Shown here: one piece after another, positions 1 to 5,049 of the stretch | Numbering within the stretch: position 1 is the first letter of the stretch | Layout of the letters: the number at the start of each line of letters is the position of its first letter | NCBI GenBank assembly: GCA_017553665.1 | Contig: JAFZKM010000168.1 | Location: 1 to 7,264 of the forward strand | Reading direction: 5' to 3' | DNA from: Lachnospiraceae bacterium | Lineage (GTDB): Bacteria; Bacillota_A; Clostridia; Lachnospirales; Lachnospiraceae | DNA: 7,264 nucleotides | Position numbers and translations under genes: made by a program | The notes under the pieces: model-generated | Databases searched by the model: none | Told to the model about the DNA's origin: nothing | Seen by the model: only the letters and a program-made list of their open reading frames with translations

Positions 1-2
1 AA

Positions 3-39
3 TTATCATAATTATGATAAAATCATGATAGTATTATGA
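3..39 (+). promoter_or_regulatory. Palindromic operator/promoter region of the antitoxin gene
   Basis: Positions 3-20 form a perfect 18-base palindrome (TTATCATAATTATGATAA). A second small palindrome, ATCATGAT, lies at 22-29, and the half-site ATTATGA found at 11-17 recurs at 33-39. Such AT-rich inverted repeats just upstream of Phd/YefM antitoxins are typical autorepression operators. TATGAT at 14-19 could be a -10 box, which would place its -35 outside the window. The region is followed by a very strong Shine-Dalgarno sequence, AAGGAGGGG at 41-49, with the AGGAGG core (42-47) 7 bases before the ATG at 55. The palindrome is seen directly; its operator role is inferred. Confidence 0.55.
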
Positions 40-54
40 CAAGGAGGGGTAATC

Positions 55-312
55 ATGCTGTCGATCAGACCGATTTCAGATTTAAGGAATAAGTTTTCAG
101 ATATTGAAAATGCAGTTAATGACGGTAATCCGGTTTTCCTGACCAAAAACGGATATGGCGCAATGGTCGTAATGAGTATCGAAACATACTCAAGGATGTG
201 CAAAAACGCCGAACAGGCCCTCGATGAGGCCGATGAATATACAGCATCAAATACCGAAAGAATGACACACAAGGATGTTTTCAGGAAACTGAGGAAACAA
301 ATAAATGAATAG
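55..312 (+). CDS. Type II antitoxin, Phd/YefM family
   Basis: An 85-residue protein with the layout of Phd/YefM antitoxins. The N-terminal half begins LSIRPISDLRNKF, then has the strand-turn-strand PVFLTKNGYGAMVVMS and the helix IETYSRM, which in this family make the dimeric DNA-binding fold. The charged C-terminal half (about residues 50-85, ending FRKLRKQINE) matches the flexible segment that wraps the cognate toxin. The length is normal and no frame break is seen. The ATG at 55 is favoured by the strong RBS at 41-49. Its role would be to neutralise a RelE/ParE-type toxin and repress its own promoter through the upstream palindrome. The gene overlaps by 8 bases a toxin-like ORF that seems truncated, so it may now be an orphan antitoxin. 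The base composition is more AT-rich than the housekeeping genes downstream, which suggests accessory origin. Confidence 0.9.
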   Translation: MLSIRPISDLRNKFSDIENAVNDGNPVFLTKNGYGAMVVMSIETYSRMCKNAEQALDEADEYTASNTERMTHKDVFRKLRKQINE

Positions 313-421
313 TGTAGAATACACCATTTATTATGTGGTTATCCCTACTGCTCCCAGTAGGAAAACGATGGAAGTTCGACGGATCCTGCATAATCTTCAG
401 GATAGAAACCGATATATATAA
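305..421 (+). pseudogene. C-terminal remnant of a RelE/ParE-family toxin
   Basis: A 38-codon ORF begins with ATG at 305 and overlaps the antitoxin stop by 8 bases, the spacing expected of a toxin gene in such an operon. GAGGA at 291-295 could serve as its RBS. The translation contains YTIYYVV followed, after a short loop, by VRRILHNLQDRNRY. This resembles the last two strands and final helix of RelE/ParE toxins, whose C-termini commonly read like 'Y-x-I-x-Y-x-V ... V-x-V-x-R-I-L-H-x-x-x-D'. A full toxin of this family is about 90-105 residues, so the N-terminal 55-65 residues (first helices and much of the sheet) are absent. The start and operon overlap remain while the body is missing, so an internal in-frame deletion joining the toxin start to its C-terminus is the simplest explanation. 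It is unlikely to be an active RNase or gyrase poison. A very small unrelated protein remains possible. Confidence 0.6.
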
Positions 422-434
422 CCTTCAGGCGATT

Positions 435-469
435 AAAAAAGAGGCTTTCCCGAATCTTGGGAAAGCCTC
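435..469 (-). terminator. Rho-independent terminator of the prmC-prfA-methyltransferase block
   Basis: A perfect 11-bp stem (441-451 with 459-469) encloses a 7-base loop. Read on the minus strand it is followed by six T residues (complement of 435-440), the classic intrinsic terminator form. It lies 15 bases beyond the stop codon of the TrmH-family gene at 485. On the + strand the hairpin is not followed by a clear T run, so it probably serves the minus-strand operon rather than the toxin-antitoxin locus that converges on it. Confidence 0.9.
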
Positions 470-484
470 AAAGTATTTAACCAT

Positions 485-1276
485 TCAAAGTGCATACATC
501 AGCAGTGCCGCCGCAACAGCCGCATTGAGGGATTCCACCTCGCCTGCCATCGGGATGAAAACATTCATGTCGCAGTGCTCCAAAACAGCATCTGACAGAC
601 CGTTTCCCTCGTTACCTATGAGCACTGCCGCTCTGTTTGAATATTTTACCTTTTTGAAATCAGTACCATTGCGGAGGTATGCGGCATAAACACTGATCCC
701 CTTTGCTCTAAGGCCGTCCAGTACATCATTCAGATCCCCGGTATACACGAACGGTACGCGAAGAACTGCACCCATTGTTGATCGTATTACCTTCGGGCTG
801 AATATATCCACGGTCCCGCGGCTCATTATGATTCCGTTCATTCCCGCGGCTTCCGCCGTTCTAACCATAGTCCCGAGATTCCCCGGATCCTGTATATCTT
901 CCAAAACCAGAAGCTTTATTTCATCTCCGCAAATGATCCCGTCAACAGTATATGAGGGCTGCTCAACTACACAAAGGATTCCCTGCGGAGTAACGGTCTC
1001 ACTCATGGACTCAAAGACACTGTCCTTCACTGTTACAGGCTCAGAAATCCGGATATCTCCGGCCAGATCATACAGTCTTTTCAGTTCATCGCTTCCGGCG
1101 AAGTTCTCACTCACATAAACCTCACGGATCAGTTTCGCCGCGGACTTAAAAACATCCTCCGCCAATCGCAGTCCTTCCGCGACAAACACACCCTGCTCGG
1201 TCCTCGCCTTTTTGGACTTCTGCAGCGCGGCGATATTCTTTATGCGTTCGTTTTTGTTATTGGATATTATCTCCAT
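485..1276 (-). CDS. TrmH/SpoU-family RNA 2'-O-ribose methyltransferase
   Basis: A 263-residue SPOUT methyltransferase that uses S-adenosylmethionine to methylate a ribose 2'-OH in rRNA or tRNA. The N-terminal ~90 residues match the SpoU substrate-binding domain (KNERIKNIAAL, then GVFVAEGLRLAED). The catalytic knot domain follows with all three motifs: DPGNLGTMVRTAEAAG at 130-145 with the conserved Asn and Arg, IGNEGNGL at 220-227, and IPMAGEVESLNAAVAA at 241-256. The target nucleotide cannot be deduced; RlmB, TrmH and TsnR-like members share these motifs. I chose the ATG at 1276, one base after the prfA stop (TGA-G-ATG). An in-frame GTG at 1288 would add four residues and overlap prfA. Neither start has a strong RBS, so translation probably relies on coupling to prfA. 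It is the last gene of the block, and the terminator follows directly. It appears somewhat more AT-rich than prfA. Confidence 0.92.
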   Translation of the reverse strand: MEIISNNKNERIKNIAALQKSKKARTEQGVFVAEGLRLAEDVFKSAAKLIREVYVSENFAGSDELKRLYDLAGDIRISEPVTVKDSVFESMSETVTPQGILCVVEQPSYTVDGIICGDEIKLLVLEDIQDPGNLGTMVRTAEAAGMNGIIMSRGTVDIFSPKVIRSTMGAVLRVPFVYTGDLNDVLDGLRAKGISVYAAYLRNGTDFKKVKYSNRAAVLIGNEGNGLSDAVLEHCDMNVFIPMAGEVESLNAAVAAALLMYAL

Positions 1277-1277
1277 C

Positions 1278-2351
1278 TCAGCTCTCACTCATCTTCAGCA
1301 GCTTCGCCGCCTGGTCCGCGCCTGTCAGGGCATCGATCAGCTCGTTCAGGTCGCCGTTCATCACATCGTCCATAGTATACAGTGTCAGCTTTATGCGGTG
1401 GTCCGTGCACCTGCTCTGCGGGAAATTATAGGTCCTGATCTTCTCGGAGCGGTCGCCCGTGCCTACCTGGCTGCGCCTTAAGTCCGCTTCAGCGTTCTGC
1501 GCCTTTTCCATCTCAAGTTCGTACAGCTTCGCGCGAAGCACCTTAAGCGCCTTATCCCTGTTCTTCAACTGCGATTTTTCATCCTGACAGGAAATGACGA
1601 TGCCTGTCGGGATATGCGTGAGCCTTACGGCCGAATCCGTTGTATTTACGCACTGTCCGCCGTTTCCCGAGGCTCTGAACACATCAAATTTGCAGTCGTT
1701 CATATCGAGCTTTACATCCACCTCTTCGGCCTCGGGCATGATCGCCACGGTCGCGGTTGAGGTATGTATCCTGCCGCCCGATTCGGTCACGGGGATACGC
1801 TGTACGCGGTGCACTCCGGACTCGTATTTGAGCCTCGAGTAAGCGCCCTGCCCGTTCACCATGAAAACGCACTCCTTAAACCCGCCGAGCCCGTTCTCAT
1901 TGAGCGATACCATCTCTATCTTCCAGCGCATCGTATCCGCGTATTTGCTGTACATCCTGAACAGATCCGAGGCAAAGAGCGCAGCCTCGTCTCCGCCCGC
2001 GCCGGCCCTGATCTCGACGAATACATTCTTCTCGTCGTTAGGGTCCTTGGGCAGGAGCAGGATCTTCAGTTCTTTTTCACAGCGTTCCTTATCGTCGCGG
2101 GCCGCGGAAAGCTCTGATTTAAGCATCTCGCGCATTTCTTCGTCCGATTCGCTCTCGAGCATTTCAAGGCTCTCATCGATCGTGCGGACCGCCGCTTTGT
2201 ATTCGCCGTATTTGTCCACAACCACGCCCAGGTCGTTCTGTTCCTTCATCAGCTGCCTGTAGCGCGCCATATCGTTGACTACCTCGGGCGCGCTGAGCTC
2301 ATTCCTGATCTCTTCAAAACGCCGCGTCAGTTCCTCAAGTTTATCAAACAT
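1278..2351 (-). CDS. prfA: Peptide chain release factor 1 (RF1)
   Basis: A 357-residue class I release factor, the usual RF1 length. It recognises UAA and UAG in the ribosomal A site and triggers release of the finished peptide. The N-terminal helical domain (about residues 1-100) leads into the codon-recognition domain, where [18 protein letters not shown] carries the RF1-type P-x-T tripeptide (P187-V188-T189; RF2 would have SPF). The catalytic GGQ is at 231-233, within [16 protein letters not shown]. The more usual context is GAGGQH, so the flanking Ala and His are replaced by Asn and Cys here. I recall similar variants among clostridial RF1 proteins. Gln233 is the expected substrate of PrmC, encoded just upstream; the two genes overlap by 8 bases (ATGTTTGA). 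The gene itself ends in TGA, a codon read by RF2 rather than RF1. Confidence 0.98.
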   Translation of the reverse strand: MFDKLEELTRRFEEIRNELSAPEVVNDMARYRQLMKEQNDLGVVVDKYGEYKAAVRTIDESLEMLESESDEEMREMLKSELSAARDDKERCEKELKILLLPKDPNDEKNVFVEIRAGAGGDEAALFASDLFRMYSKYADTMRWKIEMVSLNENGLGGFKECVFMVNGQGAYSRLKYESGVHRVQRIPVTESGGRIHTSTATVAIMPEAEEVDVKLDMNDCKFDVFRASGNGGQCVNTTDSAVRLTHIPTGIVISCQDEKSQLKNRDKALKVLRAKLYELEMEKAQNAEADLRRSQVGTGDRSEKIRTYNFPQSRCTDHRIKLTLYTMDDVMNGDLNELIDALTGADQAAKLLKMSES

Positions 2352-3198
2352 TTTTTATCATTCCTTCCACAACCCTATCCAACCCCGCAAGGTCCTTATG
2401 TACGTTCACTTTTTCAAAGCCTGCCGCCTCCATGAGTCCGGCCACGGCTTCTCCCTGTGTGTCTCCTATCTCAAAAACAAGCCATCCGCCCGGAGTCAGC
2501 CGTTCGGGAGCCTCCTTTACGATCCTCCTGTAAAAAACAAGTCCGTCCTCACCGCCGTCAAGCGCGGTCATCGGTTCATACTTCCAGATCTCGGGGATCA
2601 GCCCATGGATCAGGCCTGTATCAATGTAGGGCGGATTCGCCGTGATAATATCGTATCTGCCTTCAAGTCCCTCGAACAGGTCCGCCTTCATGAACGTCAC
2701 CGAAGTTCCGTTCAGCTCCGCGTTCTTCTTCGCGACTGCGAGCGCGGACTCGGAAATGTCAGCAGCCTCCGCGTTATCGATATGACCCAGCTTCGTGACA
2801 GAGATCGCCACGCAGCCGCTCCCCGTGCAGAGATCGAGATATCTGACACCTGCTCTGTCCCGTCTCAAAAGCTTTACCGCCTCAAGGGCTCTCTCGGCCA
2901 GGATCTCGGTGTCCTGCCTCGGTATCAGGCAATCCTTATTACAGATAAAAGGCAGTCCCATGAATTCCTGACTGCCTAGTATATACTGTATCGGTTCTCT
3001 CCTGCGGCGCCTGTCGGCAAGCTCGAGCAGGCGTGAGAGCCTCTCTTCGGGGATCTCTTCGTCACGCGCGAGCAGATACTGCGCCTCGGTAAGATCCCCG
3101 ACATATTCCGTTAAATATCTTGCGTCCAACGCAGGTTCGGGTACGCCGGCCTCTTCGAGTTCCCGTGCCACCTTCCTGCATGCCTCAAAGTAAGTCAA
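2344..3198 (-). CDS. prmC: Release factor glutamine methyltransferase (N5-glutamine)
   Basis: A 284-residue protein (family members are about 275-290) that transfers a methyl group from S-adenosylmethionine to the side-chain amide of the GGQ glutamine in RF1 and RF2. The N-terminal helical domain includes [17 protein letters not shown], the release-factor-recognition region. The SAM-binding Rossmann domain has PRQDTE at 93-98 (usually PRPDTE), motif I DLCTGSG at 122-128, and the NPPY amide-methylase signature at 188-191. I chose TTG at 3198 as the start. It sits one base after the upstream stop, has AAGGA 8 bases before it, and gives the normal N-terminus ([13 protein letters not shown]). An in-frame ATG at 3261 would add 21 basic residues unlike the family and overlap the previous gene by 62 bases. 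The 3' end overlaps prfA by 8 bases, so enzyme and substrate are co-produced. Confidence 0.96.
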   Translation of the reverse strand: MTYFEACRKVARELEEAGVPEPALDARYLTEYVGDLTEAQYLLARDEEIPEERLSRLLELADRRRRREPIQYILGSQEFMGLPFICNKDCLIPRQDTEILAERALEAVKLLRRDRAGVRYLDLCTGSGCVAISVTKLGHIDNAEAADISESALAVAKKNAELNGTSVTFMKADLFEGLEGRYDIITANPPYIDTGLIHGLIPEIWKYEPMTALDGGEDGLVFYRRIVKEAPERLTPGGWLVFEIGDTQGEAVAGLMEAAGFEKVNVHKDLAGLDRVVEGMIKNV

Positions 3199-3199
3199 A

Positions 3200-4657
3200 T
3201 CATTCGTCCTTCTTCTGCTTAAGAATGAAATACTGGTCAAGCGCCTTAAGGATCTCGTCATCCTCTTCGGGATCGGGTACGGGAGTGTTCAGATCGATCT
3301 TGCCGGATCCGGTCTTAAATACCTTATCCTCGTTCTTCGGCCTTGCGGGCTTTTCGGGCTCCGCCTTAACCTCTTCCTTAACCTCAGGCGACTCTTTGCC
3401 TGCAGCTTCTTCTTTGGCCTTCCTGCGGGCTACGAACACATCATCACCTTCGATGGCAAGTTCCTTTTCCTCAGGTTTCTCAACGGGCTTCTCCGCAGGT
3501 TTCGTTTCAGGTTTTGTCTCAGGTTTCTCCTCAGTCTTTGCCTCCGGTTCCGCCTTAACATCAGTCTGTGTCTCCGCCTTCGGTGCTTCCTTCTTCCCGG
3601 ACTTCTTCATTTCGTACTTATTCCCGGGCTTCTTTGAATCCTTCGCGGGCTTTTCAGCCGCAGTTTTCTCATCCGCATCCTTCTCTGTTTCGGCTTCAGG
3701 CTCGCATACAGCGCCGCACGCGGAAGCGTCCTTCGCCGGCTCATCGTAATGGGCAAGGAAATCCTTCCAGTCGAATACGGCCTCTACGGAGGCGATGGCG
3801 CACTCGATCATCGAATCGTCGGGTTCCGCGGTCGTAAGGTTCTGCAGTGCCATTCCGGGCTTGCTTAAGATCTCAACGACCTTATTGTTGCTGCGTCCCG
3901 CAAAACGTATGAATTCATACGAAATGCCTGCGATGATCGGTATAAGGATGAGTCTCGCAACAATCCTCAGCCACGCGTTGTCAAATCTGATGAACATGAA
4001 GAACAGCACGCTGATCAGCATAACGATCAGCAGGAAGCTGGTTCCGCATCTCTTATGATGGCGCGACTGCTTCCTAACATTCTCAACGGTCAGCTCAAGG
4101 CCGTTCTCGATGCAGTTGATCGACTTATGCTCCGCGCCGTGATACTTAAATACGCGCTTTATATCGTCCATGAGCGATATCGCCGCGACATATCCGATGA
4201 ACAGCGCCACTCTGATGATACCCTCGATCAGCGCGAGCACGCCTTCCGACTCGATATGGCCCTTTAAAATGCGCGAAATGAAATAAGGGAGCAGCATGAA
4301 AATGCCGATAGCGAGAACTACCGAAAGCAGAACGGGTCCGGCCATCATGGCCTTCTCCTGCTTCTCCTTCTTCGACTTCTCCTCCTCGGTCACAGGCTTC
4401 TTCTCTTCCTCTTCCTCGAGAAAGCTCGCCGAATAAGTGAGTGAACCGATCCCGAGCTTCAGAGAATCAATGAAAGCAAGCACGCCGCGGATGATCGGGA
4501 TCTTATTAAGTCCCGACTTGCTGCCCAGCGACTTATATTCTTTTGTCTCAGCTATAATCTCCCCATCAGGCTTCCTGACAGCAACGGCGTATTTGTCGCC
4601 GTTCTTCATCATGACGCCTTCCATTACGGCCTGTCCGCCGATTCCTGATCCCTTCAT
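3200..4657 (-). CDS. DUF1385 (YqhQ-like) membrane protein with long charged tail
   Basis: A 485-residue protein whose first ~300 residues match the DUF1385 family, of unknown biochemical role (some databases call it a putative metal-dependent enzyme). Family signatures are GGQAVMEGVMMKNG at 7-20, HGAEHK at 173-178, RCGTSFL at 203-209, and PGMALQNLTTAEPDDSMIE near 267-285. Hydrophobic stretches at about 106-128, 138-163, 206-223 and 229-250 suggest four membrane segments; HGAEHK and RCGTSF lie in the loop between the second and third. The conserved His, Glu and Cys could bind metal, but this is inference. Residues ~301-485 form an unusual Lys/Glu/Pro/Ala-rich, probably disordered tail with KPE-type repeats, closing with a possible helix (DDEILKALDQYFILKQK). 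The ATG at 4657 has a GGGAG RBS. The gene leads the block with prmC, prfA and the RNA methyltransferase, a neighbourhood common in Clostridia. Confidence 0.88.
   Translation of the reverse strand: MKGSGIGGQAVMEGVMMKNGDKYAVAVRKPDGEIIAETKEYKSLGSKSGLNKIPIIRGVLAFIDSLKLGIGSLTYSASFLEEEEEKKPVTEEEKSKKEKQEKAMMAGPVLLSVVLAIGIFMLLPYFISRILKGHIESEGVLALIEGIIRVALFIGYVAAISLMDDIKRVFKYHGAEHKSINCIENGLELTVENVRKQSRHHKRCGTSFLLIVMLISVLFFMFIRFDNAWLRIVARLILIPIIAGISYEFIRFAGRSNNKVVEILSKPGMALQNLTTAEPDDSMIECAIASVEAVFDWKDFLAHYDEPAKDASACGAVCEPEAETEKDADEKTAAEKPAKDSKKPGNKYEMKKSGKKEAPKAETQTDVKAEPEAKTEEKPETKPETKPAEKPVEKPEEKELAIEGDDVFVARRKAKEEAAGKESPEVKEEVKAEPEKPARPKNEDKVFKTGSGKIDLNTPVPDPEEDDEILKALDQYFILKQKKDE
3207..3211 (-). 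promoter_or_regulatory. Ribosome binding site supporting the prmC TTG start
   Basis: On the minus strand AAGGA lies within the last codons of the DUF1385 gene, 8 bases before the TTG at 3198. This spacing is good for initiation and is the main reason to prefer TTG over the ATG at 3261. Confidence 0.6.
3461..3532 (-). repeat. Imperfect 12-base (4-residue) repeats in the DUF1385 tail
   Basis: Codons 376-399 of the DUF1385 protein encode six consecutive four-residue units: EEKP, ETKP, ETKP, AEKP, VEKP, EEKE. On the + strand this appears as recurrent TCAGGTTT-like words (for example at 3471, 3507 and 3519). The run is a likely site of length variation by slippage, in a part of the protein that looks disordered. 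Confidence 0.7.
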
Positions 4658-4670
4658 ATGATCTCCCTTA

Positions 4671-4707
4671 AAACAAAATGGTTGAAGTTATCAAATAACT
4701 TCAACCA
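4671..4707 (-). terminator. Rho-independent terminator after rpmE
   Basis: A perfect 12-bp stem (4679-4690 with 4696-4707) has a 5-base loop and, on the minus strand, is followed by TTTTGTTTT. It lies 19 bases after the rpmE stop and only about 20 bases before the DUF1385 start. The stem is AT-rich, so it may be leaky and let part of rpmE transcription continue into the DUF1385-prmC-prfA block. I saw no convincing separate promoter between it and 4657. Confidence 0.88.
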
Positions 4708-4726
4708 CTTTCCTGAGTCTAAAGAT

Positions 4727-4933
4727 TTACTTGTTCGCAAGACCGTACTTACGATTGAACTTATCGATAGCACCACGAGTCTGAGCTGCCTTCTGCTGTC
4801 CTGTGTAGAAAGGATGGCACTTTGAGCAGATTTCAACGTGAATCTCGGGTTTAGTTGATCCTGTTACAAATTCGTTACCGCAGTTGCAGGTAACCTTAGC
4901 CTGATAATATTTAGGCTGGATATCTTCTCTCAT
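4727..4933 (-). CDS. rpmE: 50S ribosomal protein L31, zinc-binding form
   Basis: A 68-residue ribosomal protein of the C+ (zinc-ribbon) L31 type. The four metal ligands are all present: Cys16 and Cys18 (CNC) and Cys36 and Cys39 (CSKC), followed by the signature HPFYTGQQK. The opening [10 protein letters not shown] and the end [12 protein letters not shown] match bacterial L31. L31 binds the large subunit near the central protuberance and helps bridge it to the small subunit. The zinc form is normally made when zinc is sufficient. The ATG at 4933 is chosen because GAGGAG lies 7 bases upstream. An in-frame GTG at 4948 would overlap that RBS and add five non-family residues. The gene has its own promoter, a structured leader and a terminator, so it can be a separate transcript. 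I saw no clear terminator between rho and this promoter, so read-through from rho is also possible. Confidence 0.97.
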   Translation of the reverse strand: MREDIQPKYYQAKVTCNCGNEFVTGSTKPEIHVEICSKCHPFYTGQQKAAQTRGAIDKFNRKYGLANK

Positions 4934-4940
4934 AGCTTTT

Positions 4941-4946
4941 CTCCTC
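4941..4946 (-). promoter_or_regulatory. Ribosome binding site of rpmE
   Basis: GAGGAG on the minus strand, 7 bases before the ATG at 4933. It fixes that ATG as the start and argues against the upstream GTG at 4948, which would place the RBS inside the coding region. Confidence 0.8.
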
Positions 4947-4958
4947 ACAATTATTTGA

Positions 4959-5010
4959 TCTGGCCCGCCGGCACCAGCCTCCGGTTAATACTTACGGGCA
5001 CATAGCCAGA
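4959..5010 (-). promoter_or_regulatory. Structured 5' leader of rpmE, candidate L31 autoregulatory RNA element
   Basis: Three stems nest in the leader: TCTGG/CCAGA (5006-5010 with 4959-4963), CCCG/CGGG (4995-4998 with 4964-4967) and CCGG/CCGG (4981-4984 with 4968-4971). The 3' strand of the RNA is one unbroken run of 13 paired bases. The 5' strand carries bulges of 7 bases (4999-5005) and 10 bases (4985-4994), and the apical loop is 9 bases. L31 leaders that bind the protein to regulate their own mRNA have been proposed in several phyla, so a similar role is plausible. Caveat: transcription from the promoter at 5013-5041 should start near 5007-5004, which would remove part of the outermost stem. 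I cannot match it to a known consensus. Confidence 0.5.
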
Positions 5011-5012
5011 CA

Positions 5013-5041
5013 AGTATAACATGTGAGTTTGAAAAATGCAA
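5013..5041 (-). promoter_or_regulatory. Sigma-A-type promoter of rpmE
   Basis: On the minus strand, -35 TTGCAT (5036-5041) and -10 TATACT (5013-5018) are separated by exactly 17 bases, with an extended -10 TG motif (TGTTATACT). The expected start of transcription is near 5007-5004, giving a leader of about 70 bases. The promoter lies in the gap between rho and rpmE. Confidence 0.75.
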
Positions 5042-5049
5042 CAAGAATT

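Noticed and set aside
333..689. A 118-codon + strand open frame starting in the toxin remnant
   Set aside because: It runs through the terminator hairpin at 441-469 and antisense to the TrmH-family gene. It uses a different frame from the toxin-like peptide and has no family resemblance.
2275..2979. A 234-codon + strand open frame opposite prmC and prfA
   Set aside because: It is antisense to two genes with clear catalytic motifs and has no domain features; a coding shadow.
3120..3749. A Ser/Phe-rich + strand frame with FSxGFxSGF repeats opposite the DUF1385 tail
   Set aside because: The repeats are the reverse complement of the KPE repeats of the DUF1385 protein, and the frame lacks a supported start or RBS.
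4654..4836. A 60-codon minus-strand frame overlapping the rpmE 3' end and terminator
   Set aside because: It conflicts with rpmE, reads through the terminator hairpin and resembles no known family.
4949..4978. A short GTG-initiated leader peptide (7 codons) in the rpmE leader, after a GGAGG
   Set aside because: The GGAGG is only 3 bases from the GTG, too close for normal initiation, and the bases are better explained by the hairpin.
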